Assembly: GCA_024743215.1 (NCBI GenBank)
Contig: JANSWZ010000005.1
Location: forward strand, 248,001-312,000
From: Alphaproteobacteria bacterium
GTDB lineage: Bacteria > Pseudomonadota > Alphaproteobacteria > Rhizobiales > GCA-2746425
Reading direction: 5' to 3'
Length of the DNA: 64,000 bases
Shown here: one piece after another, positions 25,941 to 34,579 of the stretch
Position numbering within the stretch: the first letter of the stretch is position 1
How the letters are laid out: the number at the start of each line of letters is the position of its first letter
Made by a program: the position numbers and the translations under genes
Notes under the pieces: model-generated
Told to the model about the DNA's origin: nothing
Database searches by the model: none
The model's input: only the letters and a program-made list of their open reading frames with translations

Positions 25941-26450
25941 CTAGTCACGGCTGTCTTTATCCGGCTGAGTGATAATGGCATTTTCCTCGCTGTATATCAC
26001 CGCGAGGAACTTCGCCGGTTCGGTCTTGCTGGGATTTTCAGTGTGTTTGTGCAAGGCTCCAGCCGGTTCGATCCAGCTTTGCCCGCGGCTATATTCCACA
26101 GGGTCTTCGCCTTCCACCTGACTGCTAATCCGGCCCTGCAGCAAATAAACGTATACGAAGCCACCATGCCGATGGGGTCCGACGACCGCACCAGGTGCAA
26201 TTTCGACTGTCAGGGCAGTCACGATATGATCGGGGAAGTCGGGCAAGATCGATTGGTGAAGCATTTCGCGGTGAACACCGGGGTTGCCGCGCTTTGAATC
26301 ATGGGCGTAGCCCTTCATCGGCACTGCAATCGCTATGAGGTTGAAAATCAGGAAGCCGCTAAGGTTCAGCCTTGAGCGCCGCCAGATTGTGTCCTGATTT
26401 TTTCCCGGCGTTGATGCCAGTTTGGCGGAGTCATTGTTGATACGTGTCAT
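25941..26450 (-). CDS. Exported cupin-domain protein
   Basis: A 169-residue protein. A basic N-region with WRRSRLN precedes a hydrophobic stretch (SGFLIFNLIAIAVPM), a likely signal peptide or anchor. The rest is one cupin barrel with motif 1 PGAVVGPHRHGGFVYVYLLQG, which supplies metal-binding His and Glu-equivalent positions, and motif 2 around AGALHKHTENP. I use the ATG at 26448-26450 (AAAGG 8 nt upstream); an in-frame ATG at 26477 is possible. Co-directional with, and just downstream of, the AhpD-like gene. Confidence 0.8.
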   Translation of the reverse strand: MTRINNDSAKLASTPGKNQDTIWRRSRLNLSGFLIFNLIAIAVPMKGYAHDSKRGNPGVHREMLHQSILPDFPDHIVTALTVEIAPGAVVGPHRHGGFVYVYLLQGRISSQVEGEDPVEYSRGQSWIEPAGALHKHTENPSKTEPAKFLAVIYSEENAIITQPDKDSRD

Positions 26451-26479
26451 GCCATGGGCCTTTTGTTGAGTTTGCATGG

Positions 26480-26914
26480 TCAGGCGGGCATCTGCGCGCC
26501 GACACCGATGCGGTTCCACAAGTTCATTGTGCCGATAGCCACGGTCAGCGCCGCCAGATCCTGCTCACTCAGCTCTGCGTGAGCGGCCTCGTAGTCGTCA
26601 TCCGAAACACCTGTCCCGGCCAGCAATGTGAGAGCTTCAGCCCAGGACAATGCGGCGCGCTCCCGTGCATCGAAGGCGCTTGTTTCCCGCCAGACAGGCA
26701 GCAGATTAATGAGGTTCTGTTCGACATCATCATTAATTGCCTCTTTGATATGCATACCGACACAAAACGCACACCCGTTTATCTGAGAAACCCTGATCTT
26801 GATGAGGTGTATGAGGCGAATGTCGGCTCCTGAATCAGCAATCGCCGCATTGAGCGCCAGAAGAGATTCGTAGAGCTGAGGTGTATCTTTTGCGACGTTG
26901 AAGCGCATGGTCAT
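26480..26914 (-). CDS. Carboxymuconolactone decarboxylase / AhpD-like alkylhydroperoxidase-type protein
   Basis: A 144-residue protein with the redox motif CAFCVGMH (CxxC plus His), the active site of AhpD-like peroxidase cofactors, in RVSQINGCAFCVGMHIKEAI. The ATG at 26912-26914 is preceded by AAGGA. It forms an apparent operon with the exported cupin and is divergent from an Rrf2-type regulator, which suggests a redox- or peroxide-responsive unit (inference). Confidence 0.9.
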   Translation of the reverse strand: MTMRFNVAKDTPQLYESLLALNAAIADSGADIRLIHLIKIRVSQINGCAFCVGMHIKEAINDDVEQNLINLLPVWRETSAFDARERAALSWAEALTLLAGTGVSDDDYEAAHAELSEQDLAALTVAIGTMNLWNRIGVGAQMPA

Positions 26915-26957
26915 TGGTGTAATCCTTATTGTGAGCAAGAGTTGTGATCGAATCATG

Positions 26958-26970
26958 GATAGTATATATC
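26958..26970. promoter_or_regulatory. Candidate Rrf2 operator in the divergent promoter region
   Basis: GATA-GTATA-TATC is an inverted repeat with 4-bp arms and a 5-bp spacer. It lies 43 bp upstream of the AhpD-like gene and 57 bp upstream of the Rrf2 gene, where one bound dimer could control both. The arms are short, so this is tentative. Confidence 0.35.
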
Positions 26971-27027
26971 GATGATTAATCGCTGCAACAGCAAAATGCA
27001 AAACTGAAAACATAGGGAGATACTCGA

Positions 27028-27522
27028 ATGCGGCGTCTGGGAGATGGGGTTGAAGCGGCATTGCATTGCGCCGTTGTTCTTGCGGCACTACCAAAAGGGA
27101 AGGTTCTGTCCGGTAAGGACTTGGCGGCGCTGCATGGTATTTCGGAGAGCTACCTGCTCAAGCATCTTCGCGCGCTGACAGCCGCTTCCGTGACCGAGGC
27201 GGTTCCCGGCCCGAGAGGAGGCTATCGCCTGACACGATCGGCCGGGAAGATTTCCATGCTCGATGTGGTAGAGGCCATCGATGGCCAGGGCCCGGCCTAT
27301 GTATGCCGTGAAATCCGGCAAAAGGGCGATGTCACGACAAACGCCCATTGCGCCTATGAAAAGGACTGTTTTATCAAACGTCGAATGCTGGAAGCTGAGG
27401 CGCTGTGGCGAGAGGCCCTGCGCGGTCAGACGTTGCAAGACCTGCTCGACGATGGCGTCGTTGAAATCGGAGATCAGAACAAAGAAGCGGTTGGGAAATT
27501 CATCACCGAGAAACAGAGATAG
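27028..27522 (+). CDS. Rrf2 family transcriptional regulator
   Basis: A 164-residue winged-helix regulator. The recognition helix region reads SGKDLAALHGISESYLLKHL, followed by the wing GPRGGYRLTRSAGKISMLDVVEAIDG, both typical of Rrf2/IscR/RirA proteins. Three cysteines lie in YVCREIRQKGDVTTNAHC and YEKDCF, spaced C-x14-C-x5-C; IscR has C-x5-C-x5-C, so an iron-sulfur cluster is possible but the spacing is unusual. GGGAG precedes the ATG. It is divergent from the AhpD-like/cupin operon, its likely target. Confidence 0.9.
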   Translation: MRRLGDGVEAALHCAVVLAALPKGKVLSGKDLAALHGISESYLLKHLRALTAASVTEAVPGPRGGYRLTRSAGKISMLDVVEAIDGQGPAYVCREIRQKGDVTTNAHCAYEKDCFIKRRMLEAEALWREALRGQTLQDLLDDGVVEIGDQNKEAVGKFITEKQR

Positions 27523-27664
27523 GCGGCTGTTGTGCAAGAGGACAATATTGGTCCGGGATTTGATTGCACTGTTTCGTTCAGTTTATGTATTAGAGTTGGT
27601 TTTTGACAGAGGAATGGATTGGCTCTTCCAGATGACGTTTGATCGCAAGCATCAACGCCGCATC

Positions 27665-27820
27665 TGATCAAGCGACGTTTGTTGCTTCGAGCTCAACTTT
27701 CCGCTCCTTGACGATGGCCTGATATGCTCGTGGCATCAGCATCGCCGATGCGCGGGATGGTCTTGGCGTATTCCTGCGGCAGCGCCACGCGCTCTTGGGG
27801 CGATTTGAACCGCCTTAAAG
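27665..27820 (-). pseudogene. Possible degraded gene remnant downstream of accA
   Basis: The region 27523-27827 has no intact gene. On the minus strand one frame reads RFKSPQERVALPQEYAKTIP and continues to IGDADA; a shifted frame then reads MPRAYQAIVKERKVELEATN and stops after VA. Both have coding-like composition, so this may be the C-terminal end of a broken gene with a frameshift. I cannot name the parent family. Confidence 0.25.
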
Positions 27821-27827
27821 ATAAAGC

Positions 27828-28781
27828 CTAGAGCGAGCGTCCAATTTCAAGAAACTTTTCGCGGCGGGCATTGCGCAGCGTGTCTGCGTCCTGACCGGCC
27901 ATTTCCTGCATGGCTGCGTCAATGCGTTGGCCAGTCATGTTGATCACATCATCGATGGCCCGGTGAGCGCCGCCCATCGGTTCTTTGATAATGCCTTCGA
28001 TCACACCGAATTTCAGGAGGTCCTGAGCGGTAATTTTCATGGCTGTTGCGGCTTCCTTGGCGCGTGCGGAATCGCGCCACAGGATCGAGGCTGCGCCTTC
28101 CGGTGAAATCACGCTGTAAATGGCGTGTTCCAGCATGAAAACCTTGCTGGCGGCAGCAATGGCAATGGCTCCGCCGGAGCCACCTTCGCCAATCACCACC
28201 GACACTGTGGGAACGCCAACGCCGAGAAAGGCATCTGTCGAGCGGGCAATGGCTTCAGCCTGTCCGCGCTCTTCTGCACCAATACCGGGATAGGCACCGG
28301 CTGTGTCGACCAGAGAAATAATGGGCAGGCCAAAACGATCAGCCATTTCTACAATCCGAACGGCCTTGCGGTAGCCTTCCGGACGGGCCATGCCGAAATT
28401 GCGCTTGATACGGTCTTGCGTATCTTCGCCCTTTTCCTGACCGATAAAGGCGACAGCTTCGCCCTGAAAGCGGCCAAGACCGGCAATGATGGCGTGATCT
28501 TCACCAAAGGAGCGGTCGCCTGCCAAAGGCGTAAAGTCTTCGATCAATTTGGAGACATATTGCAGGCAATGGGGCCGGTCAGGATGGCGCGCGACCTGAG
28601 TCTTCTGCCATGGGGTCAGATTGGCGTAGATTTCCCGCAAGGCATCAGAGGCGCGTTTTTCAAGTCGCGACACTTCATCGCCAATGCCCACGCCATCTTC
28701 TTCAGATGACATTGCACGCAATTCCTGAATTTTGCCTTCCAGGTCCGCGACGGGTTTTTCAAATTCCAGATAGCTGTACAT
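27828..28781 (-). CDS. accA: Acetyl-CoA carboxylase carboxyltransferase subunit alpha
   Basis: Alpha subunit of the carboxyltransferase that makes malonyl-CoA, the first step of fatty acid synthesis; works with AccD. 317 residues, the usual length. Hallmarks are YLEFEKPVADLEGKIQELR, VDTAGAYPGIGAEERGQAEAIARS and GEGGSGGAIAIAAASKVFML. It is on the same strand as xerD, 63 bp downstream. Confidence 0.97.
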   Translation of the reverse strand: MYSYLEFEKPVADLEGKIQELRAMSSEEDGVGIGDEVSRLEKRASDALREIYANLTPWQKTQVARHPDRPHCLQYVSKLIEDFTPLAGDRSFGEDHAIIAGLGRFQGEAVAFIGQEKGEDTQDRIKRNFGMARPEGYRKAVRIVEMADRFGLPIISLVDTAGAYPGIGAEERGQAEAIARSTDAFLGVGVPTVSVVIGEGGSGGAIAIAAASKVFMLEHAIYSVISPEGAASILWRDSARAKEAATAMKITAQDLLKFGVIEGIIKEPMGGAHRAIDDVINMTGQRIDAAMQEMAGQDADTLRNARREKFLEIGRSL

Positions 28782-28844
28782 CAGTGCCTCAATGGTTGTT
28801 CTCAGCTTATTTCATCGGCGGTTGTGCATTGCAAGCAATGTCGT

Positions 28845-29855
28845 TTAATTTTCCGTGTCCGGATCAGATTGCCTGCTTTGGTTTGACAATGGGTGCAGGG
28901 CTTCGAGTGTTTCGCGCAGATGATCGGTCTGTATATGGGTATAGATTTGCGTCGTTGAAATATCACTGTGGCCCAAAAGGGTTTGCAGGGCGCGCAGATC
29001 AGCACCGTTCTGCAGCAGATGACTGGCAAAAGCGTGGCGGATAATGTGCGGGGAAACCGTGTTTTTGATCCCGGCTCTTTGCGCCAGTTGTTTCAAATCC
29101 ACCGCAAAATTCTGCCGGGTCATGTGCCCGGACTTGCTGCCGGCAGGAAACAGATACGGGCTTTTGCTGTCGTGCCCCATGGTTTTTTGATAGGCAACCA
29201 GCCGCTGCAGATAGGTTTCCATCCCTGTTTTGGCCTGCGGGGTGAGCGGCACAAGCCGTTCCTTATTGCCCTTGCCGCGCACCATGATGAAGGGACCCTT
29301 GGTATTGGCTGCGGTTTTGGGTAGGGACACCAGTTCAGACACGCGCAGTCCTGTGGCATAGAGCACTTCCAGTTGTGCATAGAGCCGCCAGCCCAGAAGC
29401 GACGCGTCCCGGCGTGGCGGTTTTCCAGCAACCTTTGGATCGTTTTGTGCTGCTTCATCAGCTTGTTGCGCTTCAGCCAAGGCGGTGGACAGCATGCGAT
29501 CCACTTCGAACCCTTCCAGCGTTTTGGGGAGCGGTTTTCTCGTTTTGGGTGTCTCGATGTTGAGCGTTGGATTGTCTTCCCGCAGGTTTTCGGTGTTGAG
29601 AAAGCGGAAAAACTGCTTCAGCGCTGACAAATGTCGGGCAATTGTAGTGGCAGCCAAACCGTCCAGCGACAGGCTTTCCAGATAATGTTCGACATCATCA
29701 ATGCTGGCGCTGCCCAATGTGCGCTTTTTGCGCCGCAATTGCATGGCTGCGTTTTCCAGATCGCGCCGATAGGACTGGATTGTGTTGTCGGCGGCGTTGC
29801 GCTCTCCCACCATCATTTCCAGGAAGAAATCGATCAGAACGGGGTCGGTCTGCAT
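28845..29855 (-). CDS. xerD: Tyrosine recombinase XerD
   Basis: Site-specific recombinase that resolves chromosome dimers with XerC at dif. About 336 residues from the ATG at 29853-29855 (a GTG two codons upstream is possible). The SAM-like N-terminal domain is followed by the catalytic residues: Arg in YATGLRVSELVSL, Lys in RGKGNKERLVPL, HxxR in SPHIIRHAFASH, and His plus the nucleophilic Tyr in LLGHSDISTTQIYTH. A small membrane-protein gene precedes it by about 16 bp. Confidence 0.95.
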   Translation of the reverse strand: MQTDPVLIDFFLEMMVGERNAADNTIQSYRRDLENAAMQLRRKKRTLGSASIDDVEHYLESLSLDGLAATTIARHLSALKQFFRFLNTENLREDNPTLNIETPKTRKPLPKTLEGFEVDRMLSTALAEAQQADEAAQNDPKVAGKPPRRDASLLGWRLYAQLEVLYATGLRVSELVSLPKTAANTKGPFIMVRGKGNKERLVPLTPQAKTGMETYLQRLVAYQKTMGHDSKSPYLFPAGSKSGHMTRQNFAVDLKQLAQRAGIKNTVSPHIIRHAFASHLLQNGADLRALQTLLGHSDISTTQIYTHIQTDHLRETLEALHPLSNQSRQSDPDTEN

Positions 29856-29871
29856 CGACACGGGCGCAGGG

Positions 29872-30012
29872 TCAGCGGTTCAGCAGATCTGGATCAACCG
29901 GTTCTTCGATGACCCGTGTGCGCGGTTCCAGATTGGCCAGATAGTACAGCGTACCATAACCTGCTGCTGCAATGAGGCCGATACAAATCAACAGGATAAT
30001 CAGGCTTCGCAT
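29872..30012 (-). CDS. Small single-pass membrane protein of unknown function
   Basis: A 46-residue reading frame with an N-terminal membrane helix (MRSLIILLICIGLIAAAGYG) and a polar tail ending IEEPVDPDLLNR. It lies between aroK, on the other strand, and xerD, and is co-directional with xerD. Small proteins of this form occur between aroK and xerD in relatives, which supports it as a real gene. Function unknown. Confidence 0.65.
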   Translation of the reverse strand: MRSLIILLICIGLIAAAGYGTLYYLANLEPRTRVIEEPVDPDLLNR

Positions 30013-30160
30013 AGGCTGGTTCGGCTCCCAAAACTTCAGATATTTGCCGCAAACGGCGTTGCGTTGATCCGATAAACAGGTTTATTCATCACCCAAAGCG
30101 GGTTTGGCAAGCGCAAGCACCTGTCCGCGTGCAATTTTTATATTCGGATGTTTGCCTGAC

Positions 30161-30769
30161 ATGGCCGTTTCACAGTACCAGACTTTTGCGGATCGCGCTC
30201 AACTGAAACAGTTTTTAGGGTCCAGAAGTCTGGTCCTGGTGGGGATGATGGGCGTTGGAAAAAGCAGCGTTGGCCGCCGTCTGGCAAACGCGTTGGATCT
30301 GCCCTTTGTCGATGCAGACAAACAAATCGAGCAAGCGGCCAATCGCAGCATAGTGGAAATTTTCGAAACCTATGGCGAAGCGCATTTCCGCGATGGCGAA
30401 AAACGTGTCATCCAGCGCCTATTGACCGAAGGGCCGCAGGTTCTGGCCACGGGTGGCGGCGCATTCATGAATGATGAGACGCGGGCCGACATTGCCGACA
30501 AAGGCATTTCCATCTGGCTGAACGCGGAACTGTCGGTTCTGATCGGGCGGGTCAAGCGCAAGCCAACACGGCCTTTGTTGCAGCAACCCAACCCAGAAAA
30601 GGTGCTGGCGGATTTGCTGGAAGCACGCAATCCGATCTATGCGCTGTCCGACATTACCATCACCTCTCGCGATGTGCCTCATGAGGTTGTTGTGGATGAC
30701 ATTCTGGCTGCTTTGAATGCCTATATGACTGACAATGGCGAACAGGCCATGGGGACAAAACATGAGTGA
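30161..30769 (+). CDS. aroK: Shikimate kinase
   Basis: Phosphorylates shikimate in aromatic amino acid synthesis; about 202 residues from the ATG at 30161. The P-loop reads GMMGVGKSSVGRRLA, the shikimate-binding Asp and Arg are in FVDADKQIEQ and AHFRDGEKRVI, and GGGAFMNDETR matches the family. The open frame continues upstream to 30104 without family similarity. It overlaps aroB by 8 bp. Confidence 0.94.
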   Translation: MAVSQYQTFADRAQLKQFLGSRSLVLVGMMGVGKSSVGRRLANALDLPFVDADKQIEQAANRSIVEIFETYGEAHFRDGEKRVIQRLLTEGPQVLATGGGAFMNDETRADIADKGISIWLNAELSVLIGRVKRKPTRPLLQQPNPEKVLADLLEARNPIYALSDITITSRDVPHEVVVDDILAALNAYMTDNGEQAMGTKHE

Positions 30770-31895
30770 ACTTGTTGAGACAGACCCCACACAGGTTCGG
30801 GTGGAACTGGGCGAGCGCTCGTATGATATTCTCATCGGGTCCAGACTTATGGACACTCTGGGTAAGGAGATTGTTGCGCGCTATGGTTCTGTGCGGGCGG
30901 GTATTGTATCTGACAGCACAGTTGCGCCGCTCTATCGTGCCCGGGTTGAAGCCAGTTTGAAACAGGCTGGCATTGAGCCGGTTTTTTTTGAAATTGCAGC
31001 CGGTGAAGCTTCCAAATGCCTGACAGTGTTTGAAACGCTGGTGGAAGATGTGGTGGGCGAACGGCTGGAACGTGGCGATGTGCTGATTGCGCTTGGCGGC
31101 GGTGTTGTCGGTGATCTGACCGGCTATGTGGCCGCATCGGTGCGCCGCGGCATCGGATTTGTTCAAGTGCCGACATCACTTCTGGCACAGGTCGACAGTT
31201 CGGTCGGTGGCAAGACCGGTATCAATTCTTCCCATGGCAAGAATCTGATCGGAGCTTTTTATCAGCCCGGTCTGGTGCTGGCCGATACCGATACGCTGAA
31301 CACATTGTCGCCGCGCGAATTGCGGGCAGGCTATGCGGAAGTGGCCAAATACGGGCTGATTGATGATCCGGATTTCTTTGTCTGGCTGGAGCAGAATCAT
31401 GCGGCGATGCTGACGCAGGGCGATGTATCAGCCCGCATTCATGCTATTGCCAGTTCCTGCCGTGCCAAGGCGCGCATTGTCAGTGAAGATGAGCAGGAGC
31501 ATGGCAAGCGTGCGTTGCTCAATCTTGGCCATACATTCGGTCATGCGCTGGAAGGGGCCACCGGCTATTCTGATCGGTTGGTTCATGGTGAAGGCGTGGC
31601 GATCGGCATGGTGCTGGCCCATCAATTCTCGGCCTATATGAATGTGTGCTCACCTGATGATGGTGCCCGGGTGGTGGCGCATCTGAAGGCGGTTGGCTTG
31701 CCGACATCTGTGGCTGAAATTGCCGGAGACAAGTTGGATGCACCAACGCTGCTGCGTTTCATTGGTCAGGACAAGAAGGTGCAAAGAGGCGCTTTGACCT
31801 TTATTCTGACACGCGGCATTGGTGAAGCATTTGTGTCCAATGATGTGCCACCCAGCGCCGTTGAGGATTTTCTGCGCCAGACGCTTGATGGTTAA
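30762..31895 (+). CDS. aroB: 3-dehydroquinate synthase
   Basis: Converts DAHP to 3-dehydroquinate in the shikimate pathway; 377 residues. The NAD-binding GGGVVGDLTGYVAASVRRGI, the metal site block LGHTFGHALEG and VHGEGVAIGMVLA are intact. The start at 30762 lies inside the end of aroK (ATGAGTGA overlap), the standard aroKB operon arrangement. Confidence 0.96.
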   Translation: MSELVETDPTQVRVELGERSYDILIGSRLMDTLGKEIVARYGSVRAGIVSDSTVAPLYRARVEASLKQAGIEPVFFEIAAGEASKCLTVFETLVEDVVGERLERGDVLIALGGGVVGDLTGYVAASVRRGIGFVQVPTSLLAQVDSSVGGKTGINSSHGKNLIGAFYQPGLVLADTDTLNTLSPRELRAGYAEVAKYGLIDDPDFFVWLEQNHAAMLTQGDVSARIHAIASSCRAKARIVSEDEQEHGKRALLNLGHTFGHALEGATGYSDRLVHGEGVAIGMVLAHQFSAYMNVCSPDDGARVVAHLKAVGLPTSVAEIAGDKLDAPTLLRFIGQDKKVQRGALTFILTRGIGEAFVSNDVPPSAVEDFLRQTLDG

Positions 31896-32030
31896 TTCTG
31901 CATGGTGGTAACCACCCATAGCGGAACGCCTTCAATATGCGCTGGAAACGCTCTATATGTCTGACACGCGCACGCTTTCTTGCGACACAATTTATTGCCA
32001 AATGCCTTTTTACTGGAGACCCGAACCCAT

Positions 32031-33323
32031 ATGACCTCTGCCCTTTGGTTGACAATTCTTGCCATCATGGTGCTGATCATTGTCTCGGCGTTTTTTTCGG
32101 GCTCTGAAACGGCATTGACCGCCGCTTCGCGGGCGCGGATGCATGCTTTTGAAAAAGCGGGCGATGAACGGGCCGCAATTGTTCAACGTTTGATTCAAAC
32201 ACGAGAACGGCTGATTGGTGCGCTGCTTCTGGGCAATAATCTGGTCAATATTCTGGCCTCGGCTCTGGCCACCAGCCTGTTCATCACCCTGTTTGGCGAT
32301 ACGGGTGTGGTCTATGCCACATTGGTCATGACCGCCGTTGTTCTGGTGTTTGCCGAGGTCATGCCCAAGACGCTGGCGATTTCCAACCCTGACCGATTTG
32401 CACTGACGGTCTCTCCCGTTCTTCGCATCATTGTCGCTGTCTTCAGCCCGGTGGTGATTGCCATTGAAGCGTTTGTGAAACTGGTTCTCAACAGATTTGG
32501 CGCAAATATTGGCGATCAGGATATTCTGTCCGCCCATGAAGAACTGCGTGGCACCGTTGATTTGCAGCATTCAGAAGGCGGATTGGTGAAGGATGATCGC
32601 GACCGTATTGGCGGTCTGCTGGATCTGAATGAGCTGGAAGTGTCCGACATCATGGTTCACCGCACCGGCATGATGGTGCTGAACGCAGATGAAAGCCCTT
32701 CCGCTCTGGTGGATATGGCACTGGCCAGTCCCTATACGCGCATTCCCATCTGGCGCGGTGATCCCGATAATATTGTCGGCGTGCTGCATGCCAAGGATCT
32801 GTTGCGCTCGCTACAGGCCCAAAGTGGCGATGTGGAAAAACTGGATATCATGGAGATTGCCACAAAGCCCTGGTTCGTACCGGATACGACCAGCCTCAAG
32901 GCGCAGCTCAATGCCTTTTTGAAACGTAAGGTGCATTTTGCACTGGTGGTGGATGAATATGGCGAAGTGCAGGGCCTGGTAACGCTGGAAGATATTCTGG
33001 AAGAAATTGTCGGCGAAATTGCCGACGAGCATGATGTTGAAATTCAGGGTGTGGTGCCGCAACCCGATGGTTCGGTGAATGTGGAGGGCACAGTGCCGGT
33101 GCGTGATTTGAATCGCGCCATGGACTGGTCGCTGCCTGATGAAGAGGCAACAACCATTGCCGGTCTTGTTATTCACGCGGTTCAAACCATTCCCGAACCG
33201 GGGCAGGCCTTTACGTTCTACGGTTTTCGCTTCCGTATATTACGCCGGCAAAGAAACCGCATTACTTCGCTCAGGATTACGCCGCTCTCGAAAGATGCCG
33301 GGGCTTTGAAAGCAGCTTCATGA
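32031..33323 (+). CDS. CNNM/CorC family membrane transporter with CBS domains (HlyC/CorC)
   Basis: A 430-residue protein. A DUF21 membrane domain with about four helices (residues 1-180, MTSALWLTILAIMVLIIVSA and FFSGSETALTAASRARMHAF) is followed by paired CBS domains (VSDIMVHRTGMMVL; FALVVDEYGEVQGLVTLEDI) and a C-terminal CorC_HlyC domain. Members export Mg2+ or affect divalent cation balance. The ATG at 32031 is used; GGAG lies 12 nt upstream. Its stop overlaps the next gene by 4 bp. Confidence 0.92.
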   Translation: MTSALWLTILAIMVLIIVSAFFSGSETALTAASRARMHAFEKAGDERAAIVQRLIQTRERLIGALLLGNNLVNILASALATSLFITLFGDTGVVYATLVMTAVVLVFAEVMPKTLAISNPDRFALTVSPVLRIIVAVFSPVVIAIEAFVKLVLNRFGANIGDQDILSAHEELRGTVDLQHSEGGLVKDDRDRIGGLLDLNELEVSDIMVHRTGMMVLNADESPSALVDMALASPYTRIPIWRGDPDNIVGVLHAKDLLRSLQAQSGDVEKLDIMEIATKPWFVPDTTSLKAQLNAFLKRKVHFALVVDEYGEVQGLVTLEDILEEIVGEIADEHDVEIQGVVPQPDGSVNVEGTVPVRDLNRAMDWSLPDEEATTIAGLVIHAVQTIPEPGQAFTFYGFRFRILRRQRNRITSLRITPLSKDAGALKAAS

Positions 33324-34429
33324 GTGTGGTCGCCGATTATGATCTGGCCATTGTGGGTGCCAGTTTTGCCGGGCTGACAGCCGCCCGCTCAGCCGCTTTG
33401 CGGGGGCTGAAAGTGGTGGTGATTGAAGCCAAGAAGGACCCGGGTGCACGCATTCACACCACGGGTATTGTGGTGCGTGAAGCAGCCGAAGCGGTGGATA
33501 TTCCCCATACGGTGACGCGACGTGTGCACGGCATACGGCTCTATGCGCCTTCTACCAAACATATGGATCTGTTTGCCCCCGGCTATGCATTTCTGACAAC
33601 GGATACGGCGGCCTTGATGCGCTGGCTGGCAGATGAAGCCACCCGTGCCGGCGTTAAAATTCTTTGCGATACCCGCTTTACAACTGGGCGCTATGAAGGC
33701 GGCCTTGTGCATCTGGATCAGCCAGCCATCACAGCACGTTATCTGCTGGGTTGCGATGGCGCGAAATCTCAGGTGGCAGATGCCTTTGGCCTTGCCAAAA
33801 ACACCAAATTTCTAATCGGGGTCGAGGCGGAATATGCTGGCCTCGACAGTTTCGATCCACGCTTTCTGCACTGCTTTCTGGATTCCAACATTGCGCCGGG
33901 CTACATCGCCTGGGCCGCGCCGGGGCCAAAAGTGACGCAGATTGGCCTGGCCACCAAAGGCGATGCCAAACCGGCCCTGCAGCGCTTCATCGACCAGACG
34001 GAAGCGCGCTTCAAATATTCACAGGCCGAAATTGTCGAACGCCGCTCTGGCGTCATCCCCTGCGGCGGGCTGGTGCGCCCTTACGCCACCGATGGTGTGA
34101 TGCTGATGGGCGATTCTGCCGGTCTTGTTTCGCCACTGACAGCCGGTGGCATCAAACTCTCCTTCGAATTCGGCCGCCGCTCCGCCCACGCCATCGCCGA
34201 CCATTTGCTGAATGCAGGTCCGCCACCTGAACACATCATCGACAGCGATCTGCCCCGCTTCCGCATCAAATCCAGGCTGCGCAGCGCGCTGAGCTACGGC
34301 CCGCCCAACTGGATGTATAATTTGCTCATCGGCACCCCACCCCTGCGGGCGCTGGCGCAACGGCTGTATTTTCATCGCAGAGGTGGCGGTGGGTCGTTTG
34401 AGGACTTTGCTGGGAAGTTGGCGGAATAG
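33320..34429 (+). CDS. FAD-dependent oxidoreductase, geranylgeranyl reductase-like
   Basis: A 369-residue flavoprotein. The dinucleotide-binding site AIVGASFAGLTAARSAALRG sits at the N-terminus, an Arg/His block (GARIHTTGIVVREAAE) follows, and the C-terminal FAD motif reads GVMLMGDSAGLVSPLTAGGI. This pattern is shared by geranylgeranyl reductase-family and related lipid-modifying enzymes. The substrate is unknown. ATGA overlap with the CNNM transporter gene implies co-translation. Confidence 0.85.
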   Translation: MSVVADYDLAIVGASFAGLTAARSAALRGLKVVVIEAKKDPGARIHTTGIVVREAAEAVDIPHTVTRRVHGIRLYAPSTKHMDLFAPGYAFLTTDTAALMRWLADEATRAGVKILCDTRFTTGRYEGGLVHLDQPAITARYLLGCDGAKSQVADAFGLAKNTKFLIGVEAEYAGLDSFDPRFLHCFLDSNIAPGYIAWAAPGPKVTQIGLATKGDAKPALQRFIDQTEARFKYSQAEIVERRSGVIPCGGLVRPYATDGVMLMGDSAGLVSPLTAGGIKLSFEFGRRSAHAIADHLLNAGPPPEHIIDSDLPRFRIKSRLRSALSYGPPNWMYNLLIGTPPLRALAQRLYFHRRGGGGSFEDFAGKLAE

Positions 34430-34579
34430 CCAGGGAGGCTCTTGCTAGCGGCAATTTGGTTCCGTGTCGGATTTGAATGGCATCAAATGAATCCGGCAAC
34501 CACTCTGGTCGACAGGATGATTGCAACAATTTAGGTCGGCAATGGGCTCACAGGTCAACCATTTCGCAAATATGGAGTT

